A stretch of DNA of 41,553 nucleotides from assembly GCF_039542035.1 (NCBI RefSeq), contig NZ_BAABHJ010000037.1, positions 1-41,553 on the forward strand, read 5' to 3'. Shown piece after piece: positions 17,589 to 26,103 of this stretch (positions are counted from its first letter, which is position 1; every line of letters begins with the position of its first letter). The notes beneath the pieces were generated by a model. It did no database searches. It saw only the letters and a list, made by a program, of their open reading frames with translations, and was not told where the DNA came from. Made by a program: the position numbers and the translations under genes. This stretch comes from Actinoallomurus liliacearum. Lineage in GTDB: Bacteria; Actinomycetota; Actinomycetes; Streptosporangiales; Streptosporangiaceae.

Positions 17589-17828
17589 ATGGACGGCAAG
17601 ACGGCTGGAACCCTGGCGGCGCGACCGTTCGGAATGCGCTTCCTGCGCGCCTACGACGACGCGGCCGTGATCGACCTCACCGGCGCGGCGCCGGAGTACG
17701 ACCCGCTGACCCAGATCAACTGGATCGGCACCGAGCAGGGGCGCGTCCCCGCACACCGCGACGTCCACATGGCCACGAGCACCCACACCCACGGGACCAT
17801 GTCGGACTCCGACACGGACCACGACTAG
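17589..17828 (+). CDS. tgmA: Graspetide (ATP-grasp RiPP) precursor
   Basis: 79 residues with the layout of actinobacterial ATP-grasp-modified precursors. The leader has RPFGMRF (residues 12-18) and YDPLTQ (37-42), both recalled as conserved in this family and thought to guide the ligase. The C-terminal part (58-79) is a core rich in Thr, Ser, His and Asp, ending in SDSDTDHD, which supplies hydroxyls and carboxylates for side-chain ester (or amide) cross-links. The ATG at 17589 follows GAGAAGGG; an upstream in-frame ATG at 17550 has no ribosome site. The ligase gene follows after 50 bp. The core residues joined cannot be predicted here. Confidence 0.85.
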   Translation: MDGKTAGTLAARPFGMRFLRAYDDAAVIDLTGAAPEYDPLTQINWIGTEQGRVPAHRDVHMATSTHTHGTMSDSDTDHD

Positions 17829-17878
17829 CCGGACACGGTGCCACAGACCGGTACTCCGTGACCGACCAAGGAGGCGTC

Positions 17879-18889
17879 ATGCGGCCGTTGGTTCTCGTCA
17901 TCACCGAGCGCTGCGACCTGACCGCCGACCGGGTCATCGACCGGCTCCGGGCTCGTGGCATCGCCACGGCGCGCGTCGACTACGGCGACTTCCCCGCGCG
18001 GGCGGTGATGAGCGCTCGGCTCCATGAGGAGAGGTGGTGCGGAGAGCTCGTCGCCGACGGGCTCTCCCTCCGCATCGACGAGGTGACCGCCGCCTACTAC
18101 CGGAAGCCGTCACGAGTCCGGCCGGCGGCCCCGCCCAGCGGAGCCGCGCGGGGCGGGGCCGTGCCGGGCGGGGGCGCGGCGGAGTACGCCGAGGAGTTCG
18201 CGGCGATCGAGACGCGGCATGGATTCGTCGGTGTCATCGAGGCCCTCGACTGTCGCTGGCTCAACCACCCCGCGGCCATCCGAGCCGCGGAATGGAAGCC
18301 GTCCCAGCTCCGCACGGCCCACCGTGCGGGTCTGGCGGTGCCCAGGACCCTGATAACCAACGATCCCGAAGAGGGACGGCGGTTCGTCCGCTCGATCGGC
18401 GGCTCCGCCGTCTACAAGACCATGGCGGCGCACACCTACCAGGGGTCGGCCGACGGCCCGCAGACGGTGTACGCCACGGTCGTCTCCGCCGAGGACATCG
18501 ACGACTCGGTCTCCGGGGCCGCTCACCTGTTCCAGGAGCCGGTGGTGAAGAGGTCCGAGGCGCGGATCACGGTCGTCGGGCACCAGGTGTTCGGCACGGA
18601 GATCATCGCCCGGTCGGAGGCAGCGAGGGCGGACTGGCGCAGCGACTACGGCCGGTTGGACTACCGGCCGATCGAGGTGCCCTCGTCCGTCCGGAGCGGC
18701 CTGCTGAGGACGACGGCGTCCTACGGTCTGTCGTTCTGCTCGGCGGACTTCGCCCTGACCGAAGCGGGCGAGTGGGTCTTCCTGGATCTCAATCCCAACG
18801 GTCAGTGGGCATGGCTGGAAGCGGTCTCGCCGGACGACGGCTGCGGCCCGGTCACGGCGGCCATCGCGGACCTCCTGGCCAGATGCTGA
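17879..18889 (+). CDS. tgmB: Graspetide-forming ATP-grasp ligase
   Basis: 336 residues of the MvdD/TgmB-like ATP-grasp group, which activate Asp/Glu side chains as acyl phosphates and join them to Ser/Thr/Lys. Seen directly: LVITERCDLTADRV at the start, AYYRKPSRV, CRWLNHP, YKTMAAHTYQG, and the metal- and ATP-binding end CSADFAL with DLNPNGQW. The order matches TgmB-type enzymes as I recall them. The ATG at 17879 has a near-perfect AAGGAGG; a GTG at 17858 is less likely. It forms an operon with the precursor 50 bp upstream. The methyltransferase (TgmC/PIMT-like) often found third is absent here; a TetR gene converges instead. Confidence 0.9.
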   Translation: MRPLVLVITERCDLTADRVIDRLRARGIATARVDYGDFPARAVMSARLHEERWCGELVADGLSLRIDEVTAAYYRKPSRVRPAAPPSGAARGGAVPGGGAAEYAEEFAAIETRHGFVGVIEALDCRWLNHPAAIRAAEWKPSQLRTAHRAGLAVPRTLITNDPEEGRRFVRSIGGSAVYKTMAAHTYQGSADGPQTVYATVVSAEDIDDSVSGAAHLFQEPVVKRSEARITVVGHQVFGTEIIARSEAARADWRSDYGRLDYRPIEVPSSVRSGLLRTTASYGLSFCSADFALTEAGEWVFLDLNPNGQWAWLEAVSPDDGCGPVTAAIADLLARC

Positions 18890-19013
18890 ACGGCGTGCGC
18901 AATGCTCGGTAACTGCGCCGCCGAAGAGGACAGATGCGCACAGACCGGCGTCGAGGACGCGGCTTCACCGAGTGATGAGTACGGCCCCGCCGGCAGCAGG
19001 GCGGACCTCGATC

Positions 19014-19712
19014 TCAGGCCTCGGTGATCGATTCCGCCCGGGGCCGGGCGGCGGCGATCTGGCGGACGCAGCGGGCCGTGTGCTCGGGGGTCGCGCCGAT
19101 CCCGACGACCAGCTTCGTCCCGAGAGGCACCAGGTACCGCTCGACGGGATCGCCGTCGCCGTCGAAGAAGCCGGCGATCTCCAGCAGCACGTAGCCGTGG
19201 ATCGCGCTCCAGAACTGGGCCGCCGCCGAGTGCGGCTCCTCCTCACGAGTGTCGGTCGCCTCCATGACGCGTGTCACGGCGGTGACCAGCCGGGCGAACG
19301 CGGCCTGCCCCTCGGGAAGGTCGTTGCCGACACCGGCCACGGTCAGGTCCTTGCCGCCCTGGCGGCCGCCCGGTGAGACCACCCCGAACATCAGCCGGTA
19401 GAGCTGGGGGTTGTCCAGCGCGTGGTCGCGGTACGCCAGGCCCAGCGCGAGCAGATCGACGACCGGATCGTCGCCGGGCGGGATCTCCTCCATGCGCCGG
19501 CCCAACCGGATGAAGCCCTCCCGCACGATCTCCGTGATCAGCCCGCCCATTCCGCCGAAGTGCGTGTAGACCGCCATCGTCGACATGCCGACCTCGGTGG
19601 CCAGGCGGCGCGCCTGCAGGGCTTCGGGGCCGTCGGCGGCGAGGATCCGGATCGCCGCCTCCAGCAGGCGGCTGCGCGGATGCGCCTTGGCGGTGGATTC
19701 TCGTGGACTCAC
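19014..19712 (-). CDS. TetR-family repressor
   Basis: A TetR regulator of about 232 residues: an N-terminal HTH (LLEAAIRILAADG, ARRLATEVGMSTMAVYTHFGG) followed by a helical ligand-binding domain with a WSAIHGYVLLEIAGFF segment. I set the start at GTG 19712 because AAAGGA lies 8 bases upstream of it, whereas the same purines touch the ATG at 19721 directly; the difference is three codons. It is divergent from the carotenoid-oxygenase gene, and two palindromic sites fill the 67-bp gap, so it very probably represses that gene and itself. The ligand is unknown, perhaps an apocarotenoid or aromatic substrate or product of the oxygenase. Confidence 0.9.
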   Translation of the reverse strand: MSPRESTAKAHPRSRLLEAAIRILAADGPEALQARRLATEVGMSTMAVYTHFGGMGGLITEIVREGFIRLGRRMEEIPPGDDPVVDLLALGLAYRDHALDNPQLYRLMFGVVSPGGRQGGKDLTVAGVGNDLPEGQAAFARLVTAVTRVMEATDTREEEPHSAAAQFWSAIHGYVLLEIAGFFDGDGDPVERYLVPLGTKLVVGIGATPEHTARCVRQIAAARPRAESITEA

Positions 19713-19726
19713 TCTTGCCATCCTTT

Positions 19727-19761
19727 CATAACAATGTTATGCCGGAAATAACGTTGTTATG
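19727..19761. promoter_or_regulatory. Double TetR operator
   Basis: Two related palindromes: CATAACAATGTTATG (19727-19741) and AATAACGTTGTTATG (19747-19761), each ATAAC-nnn-GTTAT, with centres 20 bp apart. They fill the gap between the divergent TetR and oxygenase genes, and the first lies just before the TetR start. Confidence 0.75.
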
Positions 19762-19788
19762 TGCCGGCGGCAAGGAGAGACACGGATC

Positions 19789-21234
19789 ATGAACAACCCC
19801 TTCCTCCAGGGCGGTTTCGCGCCGATCAGGCAAGAGCTCACGGTCACCGACCTGCCCGTCACCGGGACGATCCCCGGCCATCTCGACGGCAGGTACCTCC
19901 GTAACGGGCCGAACCCCGCCGGCGAGGTGGACCCCGACACCTACAACTGGTTCACCGGCGACGGGATGGTGCACGGCGTCCGGATCCGCGACGGACGGGC
20001 CGAGTGGTACCGCAACCGCTGGGTCCGTACGCCCCGGGTCGCCGCCGCGCTCGGCGAGGCGTTCTCCGCGCGCCCGAGCAGCGCCCCGCTGCACGGGATG
20101 GGAGCCAACACGAACGTGATCGGTCACGCCGGCCGTACGCTCGCGCTGGTCGAGGCGGGGCTTGCCATCCAGGAGCTCACCGACGAACTCGACACCGTCG
20201 GCGGCTGCGACTTCGACGGCACCATGCCCGGCGGCTACACCGCTCACCCGAAGCGCGACCCCGAGACCGGGGAACTGCACGCGGTCTCGTACTTCTTCGG
20301 CCGCGGCAACGAGGTGCGGTACTCGGTGATCGACGCTGCCGGGCACGCGCGCCGTACCGTGGACGTCCGCGTCACCGGCAGCCCGATGATGCACGACTTC
20401 TCGCTCACCGAGTCCCACGTCGTGTTCTACGACCTGCCCGTGACCTTCGACGCGCGGCAGGCCGTGGAGGTCGGGGTACCGCGGTTCCTGCGCGCCCCCG
20501 CCCGGCTGGTGATGTCCGCGCTCGTCGGGCGGGTGCGAATCCCCGACCCGATCATCGCGGCGGCGGGACGGCGCGGCGGCTCGAGCGACCGGATGCCCTA
20601 CCGCTGGAACCCGAGATATCCGGCGCGGATCGGCGTCATGCCGCGTTCCGGGGGCGCCGCCGACGTCCGGTGGTTCGAGGTGGAGCCGTGCTATGTCTTC
20701 CATCCGCTGAACGCCTACGACGACGGCGACACGATCGTGCTCGAGGTCGTCCGCCACACGAAGGTCTTCGACCGGGACCTGCAGGGACCGAGCGAAGGCG
20801 TGCCCACCCTGGCCCGCTGGACGGTCGACCTCGGCGCCGGCAAGGTCCGGGAGGAACAGGTGGACGACCGGGCACAGGAGTTCCCCCGGGTGGACGAACG
20901 GCTCGTCGGCCGGCGGCACCGCTACGGCTACGCGCTCGCGCTGGACCGGGGCATCACGGCGTCCGACACGATCCTCAAGCACGACCTCGTGCGCGGTACG
21001 ACCACGCGGCGTTCCTTCGGCGCGGGTCGCGAGGCGGGGGAGTTCGTCTTCGAACCGAACTCCCCTGACGCCGCCGAGGACGACGGCGTGCTGATGGGTT
21101 TCGTCTACGACCCGGCCACCGACCGTACGGACCTCATGTTGCTCGACGCGGGCAGCCTGGAGACCGTCGCCGCCGTCCATCTCCCCACGCGAGTGCCGGC
21201 GGGCTTCCACGGGAACTGGGTGCCGACCCGGTGA
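19789..21234 (+). CDS. Carotenoid-cleavage-type oxygenase
   Basis: A 481-residue non-heme iron oxygenase of the carotenoid/stilbenoid cleavage family. The opening GTIPGHLDGRYLRNGPNP is typical of the family, and the four iron-binding histidines can be placed at His153 (YTAHPKRD), His202 (MMHDFSLT), His305 (VFHPLNAY) and His474 (GFHGNW). It should split a C=C bond of a carotenoid, apocarotenoid or stilbene with O2; which one is not evident. The ATG at 19789 was chosen with AAGGAG upstream; an ATG at 19759 overlaps the operator. No carotenoid synthesis genes are nearby, so it may act on a diffusible or plant-derived substrate under TetR control. Confidence 0.92.
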   Translation: MNNPFLQGGFAPIRQELTVTDLPVTGTIPGHLDGRYLRNGPNPAGEVDPDTYNWFTGDGMVHGVRIRDGRAEWYRNRWVRTPRVAAALGEAFSARPSSAPLHGMGANTNVIGHAGRTLALVEAGLAIQELTDELDTVGGCDFDGTMPGGYTAHPKRDPETGELHAVSYFFGRGNEVRYSVIDAAGHARRTVDVRVTGSPMMHDFSLTESHVVFYDLPVTFDARQAVEVGVPRFLRAPARLVMSALVGRVRIPDPIIAAAGRRGGSSDRMPYRWNPRYPARIGVMPRSGGAADVRWFEVEPCYVFHPLNAYDDGDTIVLEVVRHTKVFDRDLQGPSEGVPTLARWTVDLGAGKVREEQVDDRAQEFPRVDERLVGRRHRYGYALALDRGITASDTILKHDLVRGTTTRRSFGAGREAGEFVFEPNSPDAAEDDGVLMGFVYDPATDRTDLMLLDAGSLETVAAVHLPTRVPAGFHGNWVPTR

Positions 21235-21261
21235 TCCGGCTCGTCCGGCGGCGGAACGGGC

Positions 21262-23169
21262 TCAGCCGGTGTGGTCGACCGGGATCCAGACGCGCATCGG
21301 GCCCGGGTCCCGGTTGCCCCACAGGAAGTAGGGCACGGCCGTCAGGGCCGTCCGGGGTGGCGCGTCGTCCCGGTCGGCGGTCGTCGGGTACGCGGGGTAC
21401 AGCCCGGGAGTCGGCGGTCGCCGTACGGTTCCGCCGGCGGTGAGCGTCACCGGGATGTGCGGCAGGCCCGCGTGCTCGTCGACGTGTACCGGGGCGGAGG
21501 CGTCGAGCCGTACGTCCTCGAGAAGGACGTCCTCGGAGAGATCGGTCTGCTCCAGGCAGTAGACCAGCGGCCCGCGCGTCAGGGCGGCGCATCCCCGGGT
21601 CGCGTCGACGCGCGGGTGCGGGGCCACCAGACGCGCCGGCATGGGGAGGTCCAGGACGACGGCGGTCGGGGTGCCCCAGCTCCGGGTCAGGCGCAGGTAG
21701 CCGTCCGTGGGGTCCGCCGCGACGACGTCACCGTCGACCTGGAGGGTGCAGCCGTCGCACCAGCTCGGGATCCGCAGGCTCAGCGTCCACGGCTCGGGCG
21801 TGGTCGCGGTGACGGCCAGCTCGATCCGGCCGGACCAGGGGTACGCGGTCCGCGTCGTCACCTCGACGTCGGCTCCGCGCACGGTGGAGCGGAGCGTTCC
21901 CGCGCCGTACAGGTGGATCTGCACGCCGTTGTCGTCGGTGGTCGCCACGTACCCGTGGAGTGAGGCCATGAGCCGGGCGAGGTTGGGCGGGCAGCAGGCG
22001 CAGGAGTACCACGGCAGCCGCTGTCCGGGCGCGTCCTCGTCGGACCCGTCGTGTCCCGTGCGCACCTGCAGCGGGTTGGAGTAGAAGAAATGCCGTCCGT
22101 CCACCGCGGTGGCCCCCGCGACCGCGTTGTACAGCACGCGTTCCATCTCGTCGGCGTACCGGTGCCCACCGGTGGCCAGCAGCATGCGCCAGTTCCAGTG
22201 GAGGCTCGCGATCGCCGCGCAGGTCTCGGCGTACGCGCGGTCCGGCGGCAGCTCGTACGGGTCGCCGAAGGCCTCGTCCCGATGGCGGGAGCCGTGCGCC
22301 CCGGTGAGATGCGTCTTCGTGTGGAAGGCGTCGTCCCAGAGTCGCCGCGCGGCGTCGAGCAGCGCCGTGTCGTGCGTCTCGACCGCGACGTCGACGACTC
22401 CGGCGAGCAGGTACAGCTGCCGGACGGCGTGGCCGGTGACCTCGCCGGCCTCGCGGACCGGGAGGTGGTCCTGGAAGTACGCCGGGCCGAACCGGCCGTC
22501 GCCCAGGAGGCCGTGTCCGCGAAGGTCCACGAACCTGCGCGCCAGGTCCAGGTAGGGGCGGTGGCCGGTCTCCCGGTACAGCTCGACCAGCGCGGTCTCG
22601 ATCTCCGGATGCCCGCAGACCCCGTCGGTCCCGCCCGGCCCGAACCGCTCCACCAGCAGATCGGCGAGGCGCCGCGCGACCGTCATCAGTTCCGGGGCGG
22701 CACCCGCCCGCGCGGCCGCCACCGCGGCCTGGATCAGATGGCCGGCGCAGTACAGCTCGTGGCTCCAGTCGAGCTCCTGCCACCGCAGGTCCGGCTTGAC
22801 GGTGGTGAAGTAGGAGTTGAGGTAGCCGTCGTCCTGCTGGGCCTTGATCAGCAGCGCGGCGGTGGCGGCGACGAAGTCCCGCAGGCGGTCGTCGGCCGCC
22901 GGATCGCTCAGCCGCCACGCGGCGGCCTCGAGCGTCTTGTAGACGTCGGAATCGGCGAACCACATGCCGGTGAACCCGCGATCGCCCTGCCCGGCGGCGC
23001 GACGGACGTTCTCCAGCGCGCCGCTCTCCTCCAGCCGGACGACGCAGTGCGGGAGGGAGGCGGCGGCGTTGCGTTCCTGCCACTGTCCCAGGAGGCCGTC
23101 GGGTTCCAGACGTACGGCGTCGAGGGGGAGTGGCCGCAGCGCGCTGATGGCTCCCGCCGTCGGGGCCAC
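21262..23169 (-). CDS. GH127-type beta-L-arabinofuranosidase-like glycosidase
   Basis: 635 residues of the GH127 (DUF1680) family. The thiol/zinc catalytic centre known from HypBA1 is visible: Glu315 and Cys317 (YAETCAAI) and Cys390, Cys392, Cys393 (YSCACCPPN), at the family's usual spacing. An (alpha/alpha)6 barrel occupies roughly the first 400 residues and beta-sandwich domains the rest. No signal peptide is seen, so it probably works in the cytoplasm on small arabinosides after import. The start is uncertain: GTG 23169 lacks a clear ribosome site. It converges with the oxygenase gene. Substrates in this family also include other beta-linked sugars, so the specificity is tentative. Confidence 0.87.
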   Translation of the reverse strand: MAPTAGAISALRPLPLDAVRLEPDGLLGQWQERNAAASLPHCVVRLEESGALENVRRAAGQGDRGFTGMWFADSDVYKTLEAAAWRLSDPAADDRLRDFVAATAALLIKAQQDDGYLNSYFTTVKPDLRWQELDWSHELYCAGHLIQAAVAAARAGAAPELMTVARRLADLLVERFGPGGTDGVCGHPEIETALVELYRETGHRPYLDLARRFVDLRGHGLLGDGRFGPAYFQDHLPVREAGEVTGHAVRQLYLLAGVVDVAVETHDTALLDAARRLWDDAFHTKTHLTGAHGSRHRDEAFGDPYELPPDRAYAETCAAIASLHWNWRMLLATGGHRYADEMERVLYNAVAGATAVDGRHFFYSNPLQVRTGHDGSDEDAPGQRLPWYSCACCPPNLARLMASLHGYVATTDDNGVQIHLYGAGTLRSTVRGADVEVTTRTAYPWSGRIELAVTATTPEPWTLSLRIPSWCDGCTLQVDGDVVAADPTDGYLRLTRSWGTPTAVVLDLPMPARLVAPHPRVDATRGCAALTRGPLVYCLEQTDLSEDVLLEDVRLDASAPVHVDEHAGLPHIPVTLTAGGTVRRPPTPGLYPAYPTTADRDDAPPRTALTAVPYFLWGNRDPGPMRVWIPVDHTG

Positions 23170-23174
23170 CGGAC

Positions 23175-23260
23175 CAGGACGGACCGGCGGGAGCTACAAC
23201 GCCGGCACCCACACGGTGACGGCCACCGGCAGGACGGTCACCATCAACCTCGGCAACTGA
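23175..23260 (+). pseudogene. 3'-terminal remnant of a secreted carbohydrate-active protein
   Basis: The plus strand reads GGSYNAGTHTVTATGR then TVTINLGN and a TGA at 23258-23260. This Thr/Asn/Gly-rich, Arg-poor beta-strand tail resembles the C-termini of secreted actinobacterial glycosidases and is unlike the Arg-rich frames usual in this non-coding DNA. The frame upstream runs antisense into the GH127 gene, so the rest of the gene is gone. It may mark a deletion that placed the GH127 start here. No homologue could be searched. Confidence 0.4.
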
Positions 23261-23387
23261 AGGCACGTGCCCGACGGCCGGCCGCTGCGGCGGCCGGCTG
23301 GACGGCCGACCGCTGGGCCGCCTGCGGCGGCGCGAAGATCGCGGTGGTGTGAGTGTGACATGGGCGACATCCCGGGTCCCTGACAAG

Positions 23388-23393
23388 TAGAGT
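23388..23393 (+). promoter_or_regulatory. -10 element for a leaderless transcript
   Basis: TAGAGT lies 7 bases before the GTG start at 23401, where transcription would begin at or next to the start codon. No Shine-Dalgarno site is visible. A -35 box is not clear. Confidence 0.4.
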
Positions 23394-23400
23394 CCCGCTC

Positions 23401-23922
23401 GTGCGACTCCCCAGTTTCCTGATGGTGCGCAACGTGGACCCGCACCATCTGCAGCGGTACCTGCTGCCCCAAGAGGAGGATGCGGTCGTCATCCGACGTC
23501 ACCCCGCCATGCTGCTCCGGCACATCGCGGAGGCGGTCCTCGGACTGATTCTCGCCGGGGTGCTGAGCGGCCTCGTCGCGCAGAGCACCGTGCTCACGGT
23601 GATCTGGGCCGTGTGGTTCCTGCTGCTCGGGCGGCTGGCCTTCAAGGTGTACGAGTGGTCCGACGAGTTCTTCGCGGTGACCGGTGTCCGGGTGATGCTC
23701 GTGCACGGGCTGGTCACCCGCAGGGTCGACATGATGCCGCTGTCCAAGATCACCGACCTCACGGTCGACCGGTCGGTCTTCGGCCGGATGCTGGGATACG
23801 GCACCGTCGTCCTGGAGTCCGCCGGCCAGGACCAGGCGCTGTCCAAGGTGAGGTTCGTCCCCGAGCCCGAGGGGATCTACCTGCAGATCTCCGCCGTGGC
23901 CTTCGGGCACGGGGACGACTGA
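23401..23922 (+). CDS. Membrane protein with bacterial PH (YdbS/bPH2-like) domain
   Basis: 173 residues: a cytoplasmic start, two adjoining hydrophobic segments at about 43-80, then a bPH2-type domain beginning FAVTGVRVMLVHGLVTRRVDMMPLSK and continuing ITDLTVDRSVFGRMLGYGTVVLESAG. This order (two membrane helices, then PH fold) is that of small YdbS-like proteins, whose role is poorly known and may involve the envelope or vesicles. The GTG at 23401 appears to be translated from a leaderless message. It stands alone between GH127 and the chitinase-like gene. Confidence 0.85.
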   Translation: MRLPSFLMVRNVDPHHLQRYLLPQEEDAVVIRRHPAMLLRHIAEAVLGLILAGVLSGLVAQSTVLTVIWAVWFLLLGRLAFKVYEWSDEFFAVTGVRVMLVHGLVTRRVDMMPLSKITDLTVDRSVFGRMLGYGTVVLESAGQDQALSKVRFVPEPEGIYLQISAVAFGHGDD

Positions 23923-24248
23923 GCGGCCGCGTCACGCGATTAGGCCCGGGGACCCGCGGAGCGATCATGTGTCCGAAAACCGGTTCCGGGAAACGCGCGT
24001 CGCTGCTGGTCTAGGCCGGTTACTGCGGCGATCCGTACGGTCGGCGGCGGGCGCCGGGCGCGGCGTGCCCGGTGACGGAGAGACGGTCGATGACCCAATT
24101 GTTAAGAATATTGACAGATAACTGGGCCGGTCAGACCATGGTGCGCACGCGGATCCGTGCCGTACCCCCGTCACCCGACGCATCATGTCCGTCCGCTCCG
24201 CCCGTCCCAGAGGCGGAGCGGCGGCTCCTCCCGCCATCTGGAGCCTTC
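23923..24248. promoter_or_regulatory. Gene-free upstream region of the GH18 gene
   Basis: 326 bp without a convincing gene. An AT-rich patch at 24095-24125 contains TTGACA (24111-24116), a perfect -35 hexamer, but the -10 region 17 bp further on is poor. GGTC-A-GACC at 24129-24137 resembles half of a DasR/chitinase operator with one central base missing. Confidence 0.4.
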
Positions 24249-25994
24249 ATGCGACCATGCACGCCCCCGCGCGCGGTCCTCACCGCCCTCGCCATGATCC
24301 TCGCCGCGTTCGGCCTCGTCGCCGCCGGACCGACCCCGGCCCACGCCGCCACCCTCCCCGCCCACGTGTTCGCGCCCTACTTCGAGGCCTGGACCGGTGA
24401 CGACCCCGCGACCCTCGCCCAGCAGTCGGGGAACAAGTACCTGACCATGGCATTCATCCAGGCCGCCACCAAGGGCTCGTGCACGGCGTACTGGAACGGC
24501 GACACGAGCATGCCGATCGCCGCGTCGACGTTCGGCTCCTCGATCTCCTCGATCCAGTCCGGCGGCGGCGACGTCATCCCCTCGTTCGGCGGCTACACCG
24601 CCGACGACACCGGCACCGAGATCGCCGACAGCTGCACGAGCGTCGACCAGATCGCGGCGGTGTACGAGAAGGTGGTCACCACCTACAACGTCACCCGCAT
24701 CGACCTGGACATCGAGGACAACTCGCTGACCAACAGCGCCGGGATCGACCGGCGGAACAAGGCGATCAAGCAGGTCGAGGACTGGGCCGCGAGCACCGGG
24801 CGCACCGTGCAGTTCTCCTACACGCTGCCCACCACCACGAGCGGCCTGGCCGACAGCGGCCTGGCCGTGCTCCGCAACGCCGTCTCCAACGGCGCCCGCG
24901 TCGACGTGGTCAACATCATGACGTTCGACTACTACGACGGCGCGACCCACGAGATGGCCAACGACACCAAGAGCGCGGCCACCGGCCTGCACGGCCAGCT
25001 CGCCGGCCTCTACTCGGGCAAGAGCTCGGCCGAGCTGTGGAACATGATCGGTGTCACCGAGATGATCGGCATCGACGACTACGGGCCCGCGGAGACGTTC
25101 ACCACGGGCGACGCCGCCACGGTGGAGAGCTGGGCGCAGAGCACGGGCATCAACACGCTGTCGTTCTGGGCGCTCCAGCGCGACAACGGCGGCTGCCCGG
25201 GCACGCAGGGGTCGGACAGCTGCTCCGGCGTCTCCCAGAGCACCTGGTTCTTCAGCCACGCGTTCGAACCGTTCAGCGGTGGAGGCGGGGGAACGCCCGC
25301 CAACGACTTCTCCCTGTCGCTGTCGCCCGCGTCGGCCGCCGTCAACCCGGGCGCTTCGACGTCGGCGACGGTGAAGACGGCCGTGACCTCCGGCTCCGCC
25401 GAGACCGTCGCGCTGAGCGTCACCGGCGCGCCGTCGGGGGTGACCGCGTCCGTCAGCCCGGCCTCGGTGACCGCCGGCGGGTCCGCGACCCTGAACATCA
25501 GCACCACCTCGGCCGCCGCGGCCGGCAGTTACACCCTCACCGTCGCCGGGACCGCCGCGTCGGCGAGCCACAGCGCCTCCTTCACGCTCACCGTCAACGG
25601 GTCGGGCGGCGGAACCGGCCTGGTCAACCCCGGCTTCGAGACCGGGTCCCTCACCCCGTGGAGCTGCCGGTCCGGTGGCGCGGTGGTCGCCTCACCGGCG
25701 CACTCCGGTGGGCACGCCCTGCAGGTGACGCCCACCTCCGACCAGACCGGGCAGTGCGAGCAGGCGGTGACGCTCCAGCCGAACCACTCCTACACCCTGA
25801 CGGCCTGGGTACAGGGCTCCTACGCCTACGTCGGGGTCTCCGGCGGCGCCACCGCGAGCACGTGGACGACGTCCGGCGGCTGGACCAAGCTGACCGTCCC
25901 GTTCACCACCGGCTCGACCGGGAACGTGACGGTCTACGTCCACGGCTGGTACGCCCAGGGCAACGTCTACGCGGACGACTTCGCCCTGTCCTGA
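24249..25994 (+). CDS. Secreted GH18 chitinase-like enzyme with Ig-like and carbohydrate-binding domains
   Basis: 581 residues. A signal peptide (1-33, cleaved after AHA) leads into a GH18 barrel (about 36-340) with the catalytic DxDxE motif as Asp152-Leu-Asp154-Ile-Glu156. A Gly-rich linker follows near 345, then an Ig-like Ser/Thr/Ala domain (about 352-450) and a C-terminal CBM4/9-type jelly-roll (about 458-581, opening LVNPGFETGSLTPW). This is a secreted enzyme for chitin or related beta-1,4-GlcNAc polymers with a binding module. The start ATG has GGAG upstream; the frame is open for 59 more codons, but those contain no signal-like sequence. Confidence 0.9.
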   Translation: MRPCTPPRAVLTALAMILAAFGLVAAGPTPAHAATLPAHVFAPYFEAWTGDDPATLAQQSGNKYLTMAFIQAATKGSCTAYWNGDTSMPIAASTFGSSISSIQSGGGDVIPSFGGYTADDTGTEIADSCTSVDQIAAVYEKVVTTYNVTRIDLDIEDNSLTNSAGIDRRNKAIKQVEDWAASTGRTVQFSYTLPTTTSGLADSGLAVLRNAVSNGARVDVVNIMTFDYYDGATHEMANDTKSAATGLHGQLAGLYSGKSSAELWNMIGVTEMIGIDDYGPAETFTTGDAATVESWAQSTGINTLSFWALQRDNGGCPGTQGSDSCSGVSQSTWFFSHAFEPFSGGGGGTPANDFSLSLSPASAAVNPGASTSATVKTAVTSGSAETVALSVTGAPSGVTASVSPASVTAGGSATLNISTTSAAAAGSYTLTVAGTAASASHSASFTLTVNGSGGGTGLVNPGFETGSLTPWSCRSGGAVVASPAHSGGHALQVTPTSDQTGQCEQAVTLQPNHSYTLTAWVQGSYAYVGVSGGATASTWTTSGGWTKLTVPFTTGSTGNVTVYVHGWYAQGNVYADDFALS

Positions 25995-26016
25995 CGGCCC
26001 CTTCCCAGCGGTTCCG

Positions 26017-26043
26017 GCCCCATCGGGCGATCCCCGATGGGGC
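26017..26043 (+). terminator. Strong hairpin after the GH18 gene
   Basis: GCCCCATCGGG (26017-26027) and CCCGATGGGGC (26033-26043) form a perfect 11-bp stem with a 5-base loop, 23 bp after the GH18 stop codon. It could also serve the converging pseudogene. Confidence 0.7.
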
Positions 26044-26103
26044 GGGACGCGCTCCGGGCTCGGGTTCTCGGGCGGATGAGACCGTCGCGGCTCGGGAGAC
26101 CCG

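Noticed and set aside
18890..19013. TgmC-like methyltransferase fragment after tgmB
   Set aside because: The 124-bp gap between the convergent genes has no methyltransferase motif on either strand.
19726..21210. Long open frame antisense to the carotenoid oxygenase
   Set aside because: It is a high-GC shadow: no domain, His/Arg/Gly/Val-rich composition and overlap with a gene whose active-site histidines are all visible.
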